From NCBI GenBank assembly GCA_026416095.1, contig JAOAFV010000038.1:1-52259 (forward strand): 52,259 nt of DNA. Reading direction: 5' to 3'. This stretch comes from Bacteroidales bacterium. Its GTDB lineage: Bacteria; Bacteroidota; Bacteroidia; Bacteroidales; GWA2-32-17. The position numbers and the translations under genes were made by a program. Below, piece by piece: positions 25,488 through 33,803 of the stretch. The notes beneath the pieces were generated by a model. The model was given only the letters and a program-made list of their open reading frames with translations. It had not been told where the DNA came from and ran no database searches. Each line of letters opens with the position of its first letter. Positions within the stretch are counted from its first letter, which is position 1.

Positions 25488-26519
25488 ATGAGAAAAACAA
25501 TTTCTTTGTTACTTGTTAGTGTTTTTTTTATTTTTTTTAATGCTGAATCTCAGGTTTCCAAAAAGAAGAATAAAACAAAAAAAATTAAAGAAACAACAAT
25601 TGAACAATCTCAGATAAAAGAACAACAAACACCACAAACAGAAAATAGACCTAATAGAGATGAATCACTTAAAAAACCTGAATCTGCAAAATTTTCATCT
25701 ACACAAGTACAAATTACACCTAATGATATTGAAAATATTATTAATCAATCAAAACCAATAGTTACACAAAAGCCCAATGGTTCTATAAACTGGACAGAAC
25801 AATACATTGAAGCAAAAGGTCGATCTGTAATTGATAATCAGAGATTTACTAATCCAGCACAGGCAAAACTTATGGCTCAAAGAGGAGCAATTGTTGATGC
25901 TCAACGGAATTTGCTCGAAATAATAAAAGGAGTAAATATAACAAGCGAAACAACTGTACAGGATATGATTACAACACGCGATTATATTTATACTCGCTTA
26001 GATGGCATTATCAAGGGGGCACAACAAATTGGAGAACCTGTTGAAAAAGAAGGATTTATAGAAGTTACATTGCGCGTACCTATTTATTCTAAAGATGGTC
26101 TTGCTCCTGTTTTTTACAATGAAATAGAAAAAACTAAAAAAAGTATTACCGTTAGTGATATTGTAAACGAAATACCACAAGAAGTAAAAGATCAGGTTTT
26201 AAACGGTATAGTTTTTAATATGGGGGGAAAAAGATTTGATCCTTCCATGTTCCCCATTGTTGTTGACGAGAATGGCAATCTAATTTTTGATTTCTCCAAA
26301 ATTTATGACTTAAATTCTGGCAAGTTCCCTAAAATTGTGCAAACAACCGAAGAGTTATTAAAGGAATTTGGTTTTAAAAAAGGTGTTGAAATACTTAATG
26401 TTATTAAAGCCGAAAATGGTAAAATAACAATTGATACTCCTTCGGCTAAAAAAGTTAACTGGCAAAAAATAGGCGACACCGCCGCAAAAATAGGTAAGTT
26501 TTTGTTAATGCTTATTTAA
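25488..26519 (+). CDS. Secreted LPP20-like domain protein
   Basis: The start MRKTISLLLVSVFFIFFNAESQ is a Sec signal peptide cleaved after Ser-Gln or nearby. There is no lipobox cysteine, so it is not a lipoprotein itself. A low-complexity K/Q/T linker follows (about residues 25-90). The LPP20/FlgT_N-like domain (about residues 95-215) begins at EQYIEAKGRSVIDN. It continues AKLMAQRGAIVDAQRNLLEI and NITSETTVQDMITTRDYIY, with the A-x-R-x-A-x-x-D-A-x-R-x-L pattern of that family, and ends in a VTLRVPIY strand. The C-terminal 100 residues have no recognised fold. It shares the domain with the next gene 10 bases on, so the two probably form one envelope complex. Exact function unknown. Confidence 0.75.
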   Translation: MRKTISLLLVSVFFIFFNAESQVSKKKNKTKKIKETTIEQSQIKEQQTPQTENRPNRDESLKKPESAKFSSTQVQITPNDIENIINQSKPIVTQKPNGSINWTEQYIEAKGRSVIDNQRFTNPAQAKLMAQRGAIVDAQRNLLEIIKGVNITSETTVQDMITTRDYIYTRLDGIIKGAQQIGEPVEKEGFIEVTLRVPIYSKDGLAPVFYNEIEKTKKSITVSDIVNEIPQEVKDQVLNGIVFNMGGKRFDPSMFPIVVDENGNLIFDFSKIYDLNSGKFPKIVQTTEELLKEFGFKKGVEILNVIKAENGKITIDTPSAKKVNWQKIGDTAAKIGKFLLMLI

Positions 26520-26529
26520 ATTTTTTACT

Positions 26530-27813
26530 ATGATGATGAAAAAAATTATCTGCTTGGTTTTTGTTATTTTATTTTGTGCAATTTATAATGTACACTCTCA
26601 AAAAAAGAAGAAAAATAAGTCTACCACAGTTACTGAGCAAAATAAACAACAGCAAGTACAGCAGTCATTTCAACAACCACAGTCTTTTACAGTTAATCAG
26701 AATCTCCTAAAAGATCAGAATTTGAAAGATGTAGAAGCAAAAGGTGTAGGGTTAAAACGAGAAGATGCTCTCCAAGATGCTTTAAGGAATGCTGTATCAC
26801 AGGCAGCAGGTGTCGTAATACAAAGCGAAACAAATGTTGAAAATTTTGTTGTGGTAAGAGATGCTGTTTCTGCTCGTACCGAAGGATATATTGCCTCTTA
26901 TAATGTAATTAAAGAAATACCCTTTCCTGATCGTTACGAAATAACAATAAACGCAAAAGTAAGTTTAAATCCATTAAAAGCCGATATACAATTACTTGCT
27001 AAGTCAATTGGTGGTGTTCGTTTCTTGGTTATGTACGACGACAGAAATATCAAACCCGAAGAAAAACAATATTACGATTATATTATTGATAGAATTAATG
27101 AATTTCTTGCAGAAAGAAAATACCGTTATATTGAAAGAGCTCGTTTCAATGAATTACTTAAAGAAGCAAAGCAACTATTTCACGATAAAAATGTAACAGC
27201 TGAAACGTATGTGCAGCATTTAGGATTAAAAGCCGACGCTCAGTTTATAATACTTGTTTCTAATTTACAATTTTCGTCTCGCTCCGAAGCATTTGATACT
27301 CGCACTGCAACAAAAGTCACTATTGAAGCAAAAGCATACGATAATTGTACAGCGGAAGGATTAGGCGTTGTTTCTTTAGAAAGCAGCTGGAAATCGGGAG
27401 TCGACAAAAATTCTGTTTTACAAGAAGCTATTAAGGAAAGCATTTCTAAAAATTTTACAAAACTTTTATACTTATTTAATTCATATATAGGTAACTGGGT
27501 TAATAACGGAACGCCATTTGAACTAAGATTTTATAATATTGGAACATTTAGAGATTTTCGGGAACTTAGAAACAAAATGCTAAACGATCCTCGCTTTGGT
27601 GGTCAAATTGAAATTGTTAGCTTTGATAATTATACCAAACTAAATCTTACCTTTAAAGACAGACCTGATGAACTTGCTTATAAGATACTCGATTATGCCG
27701 ACGCTATTCCTGAATTTAAACAAAAAGTGCTTGACGTAAAATTGATTTACGGCAGACAAATTAATTTTGCTCCTAAAAATGTTTCTATTCCTGGAATTGA
27801 TAAAAATAAATAA
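26530..27813 (+). CDS. Secreted protein with LPP20/FlgT_N-like domain, paralogous to upstream gene
   Basis: Signal peptide MMMKKIICLVFVILFCAIYN followed by a K/Q-rich linker. The LPP20/FlgT_N-like domain at about residues 65-150 carries VEAKGVGLKREDALQDALRN, AVSQAAGVVIQSETNVENF and YEITINAKVSL. A second domain (about residues 155-290) starts GGVRFLVMYDDRN and includes YIERARFNELLKEAKQL, resembling the middle and C-terminal parts of periplasmic FlgT- or CsgG-like assembly factors. A third part (about 320-410), with EIVSFDNYTKLNLTF, looks like another small alpha/beta domain. There are no flagellar genes here, so FlgT is only a fold analogy. The operon position suggests joint action with its neighbours at the cell envelope. 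Confidence 0.75.
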   Translation: MMMKKIICLVFVILFCAIYNVHSQKKKKNKSTTVTEQNKQQQVQQSFQQPQSFTVNQNLLKDQNLKDVEAKGVGLKREDALQDALRNAVSQAAGVVIQSETNVENFVVVRDAVSARTEGYIASYNVIKEIPFPDRYEITINAKVSLNPLKADIQLLAKSIGGVRFLVMYDDRNIKPEEKQYYDYIIDRINEFLAERKYRYIERARFNELLKEAKQLFHDKNVTAETYVQHLGLKADAQFIILVSNLQFSSRSEAFDTRTATKVTIEAKAYDNCTAEGLGVVSLESSWKSGVDKNSVLQEAIKESISKNFTKLLYLFNSYIGNWVNNGTPFELRFYNIGTFRDFRELRNKMLNDPRFGGQIEIVSFDNYTKLNLTFKDRPDELAYKILDYADAIPEFKQKVLDVKLIYGRQINFAPKNVSIPGIDKNK

Positions 27814-27816
27814 CCT

Positions 27817-28746
27817 ATGAAAAAGTTAGTTTTTATATTAAGTGTAATTTATGTTAATTGTTTTTCGCAAGGTGCAAGTGTTACCGTTTTTTCTGAAAAA
27901 GGCGATAAATTCTGGCTTATACTTAATGGACAAAAAATTAACAAGTCGCCCGATGTAAGAGTTATTGCAGATAATCTCATGGAAGTTTCATATAAAGTTA
28001 AAATTATCTTTGATGATCCTCAAATTCCCGATGTTGAATCTACAATTTACACAAAAGATGTAGATGGTAACTTTTTAAAAGCTACTTATGCTATTCGAGT
28101 AAAAAAAGGAAAATACAAGTTGACTTTAATAAGCGCCGAAACTATTTCGCCTACTCAAAATATTGGACAGCCAACTATTCCACAATCCACACAACCACAA
28201 CAAACACAACAAACAGCTGTACAACCAGCACAATCTTCTACAAATTTAACCACAATGCCACAAACAAACGTTACAGTTACTGAAACCCAAGAAGGAATTA
28301 AACTTAATATTCAAACCCCTGGCCTAAATATTCATAATCAAGGTGCTAATGTTCAACACCAAACACACACAAGTTCTTTTAACACTTTACCTTTTAAACA
28401 GCAACAAATAGTAATGCAACCAACTCCAATAAAACCGGCTTCTACAGATTGCACACCTATGGCAGATTCTGACTTTCAGGAGGCACTCAATTCTATTTCT
28501 AGTAAAAACTTCGAAGATTCTAAACTAACACTCGCTAAACAAATTACAAGCAGTAATTGTTTAAAATGTTCACAAATTAAAGCAATTATGAAAACCTTTT
28601 CTTTCGAAAATACTCGCCTCGAATATGCAAAGTTTGCTTACAAATATGCCTTTGATAAAAATAATTATTTTATAATAAATGATGCTTTTCAGTTTGAAAG
28701 CTCGATCGACGAATTAAATGAATATATTAATAGTATTAATAATTAG
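27817..28746 (+). CDS. Secreted DUF4476 protein
   Basis: Signal peptide MKKLVFILSVIYVNCFSQG. Residues about 20-110 form a beta-rich domain (VTVFSEKGDKFWLILNGQKI, then DDPQIPDVESTIY) seen with DUF4476 in Bacteroidota. A Q/T/P-rich linker follows (about 110-205). The C-terminal DUF4476 domain (about 210-305) has the pattern DFQEALNSISSKNFEDSKLT, LAKQITSSNCLKCSQIKAIM and KTFSFENTRLEYAKFAYKYA. The start lies three bases after the stop of the previous gene, so it belongs to the LPP20-like operon. Molecular role unknown; the three proteins together look like an envelope module. Confidence 0.8.
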   Translation: MKKLVFILSVIYVNCFSQGASVTVFSEKGDKFWLILNGQKINKSPDVRVIADNLMEVSYKVKIIFDDPQIPDVESTIYTKDVDGNFLKATYAIRVKKGKYKLTLISAETISPTQNIGQPTIPQSTQPQQTQQTAVQPAQSSTNLTTMPQTNVTVTETQEGIKLNIQTPGLNIHNQGANVQHQTHTSSFNTLPFKQQQIVMQPTPIKPASTDCTPMADSDFQEALNSISSKNFEDSKLTLAKQITSSNCLKCSQIKAIMKTFSFENTRLEYAKFAYKYAFDKNNYFIINDAFQFESSIDELNEYINSINN

Positions 28747-28794
28747 AGCTTCTTTCAATTTTGTATAGATTTTTTATAATTGCATTCTTTTTAA

Positions 28795-30075
28795 ATGAAA
28801 AATTTAAGTGTTATTTTTTATCTTAACCACAAAAACTTATATAGCTACAATCATCTTATAAGTGCAATTGAAAACAATAATATTGATGAAATTTTTGATC
28901 TATATTTTATTAGCAATACTTCTGAATTAGTAAAAAAAATCATTAATTTATCTAGCATTTGCAAGGTAGTAGTTGTTTGTTTTTCTTTTTGTACACCTCA
29001 AGTTTTTGAGATAAACAATATATTGACTGAAATAAATAAGGTTAAAAAAGAGAATGTGATTTTAATTGCAGGAGGACCACATCCCACAGGAATGCCTTTC
29101 GACACTCTAAATATTGGCTTTGACATTGTTGTTTTAAGCGAAGGTGAAGATTCTTTATGTAAAATATTATCATCTATAGCAAATAATACTTCTTTTGAGA
29201 ACATTACAAATATTGCTTACAAAAGCTCAAATGGAATTATAACTATAACTCGTTACAAGGAATATGTAAATATTAATAATTATTTTTCTCAATCTGAAAA
29301 ATATAAGATGTTTGGGCCAATTGAAATAACTCGTGGTTGCTCGATTAAATGCTCTTTTTGTCAAACTTCTTATATGTTCGGTACAAAATTACGACACAGA
29401 AATATCGATAATATACTAAGACAAGTAGAAATTTTAATTCGACATAATATTTACGATATTAGATTTATTTCACCTAGTATTTTTGCATATGGTTCATCAA
29501 ATGGTAAAGATATAAATTTTAAAACAATTGAGGAGCTTTTTTCTAAAATTCACAATCTAATAAAAGAAAAAGGACGTATGTTTATAGGTACCTTTCCATC
29601 AGAAGTTAGACCGGAACATGTTAATGACGATACTTTATTGCTAATAAAGAAATATGGGAGTAATAATAATATAATAATTGGAGCTCAAACAGGTAGCGAG
29701 AAGTTATTACATCTATACAATAGGCATCACACCGTATCAGATATAATCAAAGCTGTAAAATTAACCACTAAATACAATTTATTACCAAATGTAGATTTTA
29801 TCTTTGGCTTCCCCAACGAAACTGATGAAGACATAGATTTAACTCTTAATCTCATAGAGGAACTAATTAATATTGGTGCTAGAATACACGCTCATTACTT
29901 CATTCCTCTTCCGCAAACTCCATTGTGGGGCAAAAAACCAACTCCTATTAATAAAAAAGTTCTTAATAAACTCTATAAATTATCTTCTAATTCACTTTTA
30001 TACGGTCAATGGCAAAATCAAATAAAAATAGCTTCAGAAATTTTCTATAAATTTTCTTTTAACAATAATGAGTAA
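28795..30075 (+). CDS. B12-binding-type radical SAM protein (MJ_1487-like family)
   Basis: 426 residues. The N-terminal part (about 1-140) has a Rossmann-like B12-binding fold, with VILIAGGPHPTGMP and FDIVVLSEGEDSL, but no DxHxxG cobalamin histidine motif. The radical SAM core (about 170-400) begins EITRGCSIKCSFCQTSYMFG, whose three cysteines are spaced C-x3-C-x2-C for the 4Fe-4S cluster. IIGAQTGSEKLLHLYNRHHT and VDFIFGFPNETDED follow as usual for B12-radical SAM proteins. The layout fits the B12-binding/radical SAM subgroup described from archaeal MJ_1487 (family call from memory). The reaction is unknown; related proteins do methylations and C-C rearrangements. It is not clearly co-transcribed with the DUF4476 gene (48-base gap). 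Confidence 0.8.
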   Translation: MKNLSVIFYLNHKNLYSYNHLISAIENNNIDEIFDLYFISNTSELVKKIINLSSICKVVVVCFSFCTPQVFEINNILTEINKVKKENVILIAGGPHPTGMPFDTLNIGFDIVVLSEGEDSLCKILSSIANNTSFENITNIAYKSSNGIITITRYKEYVNINNYFSQSEKYKMFGPIEITRGCSIKCSFCQTSYMFGTKLRHRNIDNILRQVEILIRHNIYDIRFISPSIFAYGSSNGKDINFKTIEELFSKIHNLIKEKGRMFIGTFPSEVRPEHVNDDTLLLIKKYGSNNNIIIGAQTGSEKLLHLYNRHHTVSDIIKAVKLTTKYNLLPNVDFIFGFPNETDEDIDLTLNLIEELINIGARIHAHYFIPLPQTPLWGKKPTPINKKVLNKLYKLSSNSLLYGQWQNQIKIASEIFYKFSFNNNE

Positions 30076-31289
30076 TACGTCTTTTACGTATATTATAAAA
30101 TAATTGGTACTTTAGCTTAATATATTTTCAATTGTCATTTTTTCTAAATTTTTATTTAATCTTTCAAAGGTACCTCTAGCAAAAGGATTGATCAAAAAAA
30201 TAGTTTGTAAAAAAAAGTATTATGCCTAAAGAATAAAAAAATTCTTTCTCTCTTTTTTTACTCAATTCATTTCTTTTGTCTACTCCTTCTTCCAAACTTA
30301 CTTGTTATTACTTACCTTTTTATAACCTCTTTCTTATCTCCAACTTCATCTATCCTAATGAATGAATGCAACAAAGACTCTGACCACTATAATCATTACA
30401 TACCATTTATCCTCCCCTTTTTCTCGTTTCTTGTTTCTCCCCTATCTCATATACCGCCTTACCCTTTAACACAAATAGACTTATTGTTATATACGCATTT
30501 ACTATAGCCTCCCCATCTTCAAAACTTCGCACCTATCTCCTCTAACCTCTTATTTTACCTCACTCACAATAACCTGTTAAATACCCTCTTCTCTGCTAAT
30601 TCGCTACTAAACTTACTCAATCTATTATTGCTTCACCTTCTCTTCTCCTAAGCCTAACCCCAAAAATCTCATCGCACTCAAATTACCTTTTAAAAACTCT
30701 TTGCATTCTACATCATTCTCTAATACCCTTGCTCTATTAGTACCCTTTAAATAAAATTATACCTATTATACATTGGTCGATCTTCTACCTCTATTTTTTA
30801 CCTTTTTTATCTACTTCTATAATCTTATTTATATTACTTTACTTACAGCCTAAAATACTCGCTTTCCCTTGTCTTACTAACCTCATAAGTGTCAGAAAAC
30901 TCATTTGTGTCAATCATTATCATGGCGTTAATGTATAACTTCTATTAAAATTCTTATAAGAAATTATCACCTAAAGTTATTAACTAGCCTAATGAAAATA
31001 TTTTTGTAAAGGTTTCAAAACATAAAAACGATATACACTCAATTCTGGCGTTTACTAAATAATACTTTTTTACACAAAAAAGATTGCTAATATTTCAATC
31101 AAAAACTATTCTTAATGGTTTAATATTACTCTTTAAAAAGTAAGCACTTGAAATGTAATGTTAAACTTATGAAACACTTAAATCTGATTATGTTGTCTAT
31201 TAGTTTGTAGTTGTAAATATACACTTAATGTTTTTGATAAAAACTGCGATAATAAAATAATCCTCAACATATTTTGGTGGTAATGTTAA
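30076..31289. other. 1.2 kb without a gene, including a strand-skewed tract
   Basis: 30076-30230 is plain AT-rich sequence starting with a small hairpin (ATACGT-cttt-ACGTAT at 30075-30091). 30235-30890 is the pyrimidine-rich tract listed separately. 30891-31289 is AT-rich again, with a single end-like motif TTTTTGTAAAGGTTTC (31001-31016) similar to the right end of the inverted-repeat elements. No intact reading frame. Confidence 0.5.
30235..30890. other. Strand-skewed, pyrimidine-rich tract of about 650 bases
   Basis: The plus strand is rich in C and T and nearly lacks G: in row 30421-30480 I count 20 C and 4 G, and in row 30541-30600, 19 C and 2 G. T also exceeds A. G+C is near 35-40%, above the surroundings. 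The minus strand is therefore purine-loaded. One minus-strand frame contains protein-like runs broken by stops (such as NNRLSKFSSELAEKRVFNRL and RIDEVGDKKEVIKR), so it may be an old foreign gene in decay. No family recognised. Confidence 0.5.
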
Positions 31290-32024
31290 TTATCTTACAC
31301 AACGGCAGTAGGCGGTTTGATCATATTGACACCACGTCCATGCTCCAGTACTTTCACGAAAATTTAGCCATTGGCCAACAGTATTATAATCTAATACTGG
31401 CTGTCCTACCCATATCATATTTGTATAAGCTGGCTGGCTCGTTAAAAAATTACCATTGCTATCTTTAACTTTGTCCCAATTGCTCATGTAATATACAACG
31501 TCACCCGTTGTGGGCATACGCCAATCTGTATAAGTTCCTTCTTCAAGTGTTGCGCAATAATTTGCGCAGTTTCTCCATGTAATTGCACTACTGCTGGGAT
31601 TACTGATCATTTGTACGCTTGTACCAGAGCCACCTCCTGTACTTAATGTCGTCCATTGGGGAGCATTACCACTGCCTTGGCTTGTCAAAACCTGCCCTGC
31701 TGAGCCAGGCCCATTTGTTGTTGCTATTAGATATATCCATTTGTTTCCATCCCAGTAATAAAAACCAGCACCATTACCATTTGTCATATTGGCATTGGTA
31801 TTATAAACAATTAAGGAGGGAGCAGGATTTGAAATTGTGTTAATATCAGTAGTGCTGCTTAGTGATACTCGTGGAATTAGGACACCTTTGTCGCTTGCTG
31901 CTATTTCAACCATGGCCGAACTATGAGGATCTATTCCAGTTGAAGATACACTAACTTGGCCTATTAATAAGTAATTTAAAGCATATGAACATATTAAACA
32001 ATAAGTTAAAACAAAACATCTCAT
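31290..32024 (-). CDS. Secreted protein with DUF1566/Lcl-like C-terminal domain
   Basis: 244 residues. An N-terminal signal peptide (MRCFVLTYCLICSYALNYLL, cleaved before or after GQ) comes first. Next is the common Bacteroidota surface N-domain with KGVLIPRVSLSSTTDINTI, SLIVYNTN and AGFYYWDGNKWIYL. A glycine/serine linker leads to a C-terminal Lcl/DUF1566-like fold: ITWRNCANYC, TYTDWRMPTTGDVVYYMSNW, WVGQPV, and a final cysteine pair CRCVR. The gene is unusual for the window. It is much richer in G+C (rows of 45-53%) and has a perfect Shine-Dalgarno GGAGG five bases before ATG, which its neighbours lack. It lies just inside the right direct repeat. I infer recent acquisition. Confidence 0.75.
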   Translation of the reverse strand: MRCFVLTYCLICSYALNYLLIGQVSVSSTGIDPHSSAMVEIAASDKGVLIPRVSLSSTTDINTISNPAPSLIVYNTNANMTNGNGAGFYYWDGNKWIYLIATTNGPGSAGQVLTSQGSGNAPQWTTLSTGGGSGTSVQMISNPSSSAITWRNCANYCATLEEGTYTDWRMPTTGDVVYYMSNWDKVKDSNGNFLTSQPAYTNMIWVGQPVLDYNTVGQWLNFRESTGAWTWCQYDQTAYCRCVR

Positions 32025-32029
32025 AATAC

Positions 32030-32036
32030 CTCCTTT
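32030..32036 (-). promoter_or_regulatory. Strong Shine-Dalgarno site (AGGAGGT)
   Basis: On the minus strand AAAGGAGGTATTATG: a full anti-16S match five bases from the start. No other gene in the window shows one. A candidate promoter, TAATTTTG at 32153-32146 with TTTTG at 32174-32170 (spacing 16, short), lies 120 bases upstream. Confidence 0.55.
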
Positions 32037-32439
32037 TTTTTATGCTTATTCACTACAACGCTTTTTTTAAATAGTTAAAAAAATATAATTCATGTAAACT
32101 TACCTTTCTATGAGTAAAAAATATAATTGTCAACTTTAAATCTATCAAAATTAATTTTTGAATTTTTGACAAAAGTATTAAAAAATTAAAATAAGAAAAA
32201 ATTTTTCGTAAAAATTTTTATCATCTTAGTAAAACTTTTGACAGCATTTACGAAAAATTAGAGCTATTATCAATAAAGCATATAAAATCACTCTTATGAT
32301 AATTTTATAGAATGTTAGATGCTAATTGACATTTTAGTAATCCTGTTATTGATAAATTATTTACATTTTTCCTTCTTTAAATTATATTATCAAGCGCAAT
32401 AAAAAATAAAAATTCACTATTCATATCGAAGCTAAATAT

Positions 32440-32715
32440 GAAAAGATTTGGTGGTTATATTGAACTTTATTTATTCACAATCTGTCCGCAGTGTTGAATG
32501 TAGCTCAATATAAGTTTACTGGCTATATTAAAATCTTTACACTTATAAATGTTACCTTGTTATAAATAGTAAACTTAATTTATTTTCTACATTAACCTTA
32601 TATACACGATTCTTACAATTTTAAATAATTAATAAAGAAACCTAAAGGTATTAAAGGAATTGGTCAAGTTGTAAAAGTAGAAAACCCACAAGACAATAAT
32701 GAGGTAGTTTTATAA
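32440..32715 (+). pseudogene. Decayed 3' fragment of rel
   Basis: Matches the last about 170 bases of rel (21130-21303), the best part being 32596-32715. The rel C-terminus IKGIGQVVKVENPQE is still readable here, followed by a changed end and the TAA at 32713-32715. Upstream, 32440-32595 is a scrambled version in which GGTTATATTGAACTTTAT and TTTACTGGCTATATT pieces are separated by unrelated bases. No upstream rel domains exist here. It is the counterpart of the ychF fragment at 21.3-21.6 kb. Confidence 0.85.
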
Positions 32716-32971
32716 ACTTACACATTAAACCTTATGTGCAAAATATCACCGTCTTGTACTATGTAATTTTTCCCTTCAATAAAAAATCTGCCTTTCTCCT
32801 TACAGCCCTGTTCCCCTTTATATTCTATAAAGTCTTCGTATTTCATAACTTCAGCTCTTATAAATCCTTTCTCAAGATCGGAATGTATAACACCTGCTGC
32901 TTGTTGAGCGGTCGTTCCCTTCTTTATTGTCCACGCTCTTATTTCTTTTGGGCCTATAGTAAAAAAAGTAA
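32596..32971. repeat. Direct repeat, right copy: rel 3' end joined to ychF 3' end
   Basis: Second copy of the junction repeat at 21184-21556, same orientation. Here the ychF half is the functional 3' end of the gene and the rel half is the decayed part. Confidence 0.85.
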
Positions 32972-33803
32972 GAAGCCCTAATAATTCATATGCCTTGCGT
33001 ATTACTTTATCTATAGCCGCTTCTTCTATACCATAATCCTTTAAAAACATTATTCTTTCTTCGTCATTTGTTAATTCTGCTATTTCGGCTTCAATTTGAG
33101 CCGACAAAATTATTAAGTCCTCGCTTTTAGCCTTTAAATATTCTGAAATTTGCCTACTATAATTGTTGCCTAATTCTATATCATCGGCATTAACATTAGC
33201 TACGTATAATACTTTCTTTTCTGTTAATAAGAATAAATCGCTAATATACTTGAGTTCGTTTTCACTCAAACTAATGTTACGCACAGAAACAAAATTTTCT
33301 AAACCATGCTTAACCTTTTCTAATATTTCAATCTGTTTTTTTAATTCTTTATTACCACTTTTATATATTTTCTCAGTTTTTTGAATTTTCTTTAATACTG
33401 ATTCTAAATCTCTTGATTGAAGCTCAAGCTCAAACTCTTCAACATCTCTAATAGGATTTATAGTTCCCATAGGATGAGGAAATAAATCATTTTCAAAACA
33501 TCTTACAACGTGGATTAATAAATCGCAATTTCTTATTGTACTTAAAATTTTTACTTTTCGTTCTGTACTTGTTTGTTTTAAATCAAAACCTGGAATATCA
33601 ATCACATTAATAGAAGTAAAAACAAGCTTTTGTGTTTCTTGAATCTTACTTAACTCATAAATCCTGCGATCTGGTACATTTATATTGGCAATATTAACAG
33701 TATCATCGAAAGTACCAGTATTAACCTTATTTTTTGTCATGCAATTAAAAAGAGTGGTTTTACCACTTCTTTTTATTCCTACTATCCCGCAACTAAGTGG
33801 CAT
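32718..33803 (-). CDS. ychF: YchF/OLA1-like P-loop ATPase/GTPase (divergent)
   Basis: 361 residues, the usual YchF length. The P-loop is GIVGIKRSGKTTLFNCMT (most YchF have GLPNVGKST). The G3 region reads NVIDIPGFDLKQTS in place of the usual DIAGLVKGASKGEG. The NxxE motif that gives YchF its ATP preference appears as YVANVNADD, with Glu replaced. A coiled-coil insertion lies in the middle (about 130-180). The C-terminal TGS-like domain is highly conserved, with WTIKKGTTAQQAAGVIHSDL and YIVQDGDILHIRFNV. So it is clearly of the YchF family but altered in nucleotide-binding motifs; it may be the paralogue annotated as a DUF933 protein rather than the housekeeping YchF. Role in translation or stress is inferred from family. 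Confidence 0.8.
   Translation of the reverse strand: MPLSCGIVGIKRSGKTTLFNCMTKNKVNTGTFDDTVNIANINVPDRRIYELSKIQETQKLVFTSINVIDIPGFDLKQTSTERKVKILSTIRNCDLLIHVVRCFENDLFPHPMGTINPIRDVEEFELELQSRDLESVLKKIQKTEKIYKSGNKELKKQIEILEKVKHGLENFVSVRNISLSENELKYISDLFLLTEKKVLYVANVNADDIELGNNYSRQISEYLKAKSEDLIILSAQIEAEIAELTNDEERIMFLKDYGIEEAAIDKVIRKAYELLGLLTFFTIGPKEIRAWTIKKGTTAQQAAGVIHSDLEKGFIRAEVMKYEDFIEYKGEQGCKEKGRFFIEGKNYIVQDGDILHIRFNV

Noticed and set aside
30075-30091. Small hairpin at the end of the radical SAM gene as a terminator
   Set aside because: Six-base AT-rich stem overlapping the stop codon, with no T-run after it.
30235-30890. Strand-biased deamination (hypermutation) as cause of the skewed tract
   Set aside because: C-to-T change on the minus strand would raise A on the plus strand, but T exceeds A there; purine loading fits better.
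21184-32971. Classical integrative element or prophage between the junction repeats
   Set aside because: No integrase, relaxase, phage or plasmid gene is present, and the segment contains the core gene ssrA. Only the repeat structure suggests insertion.
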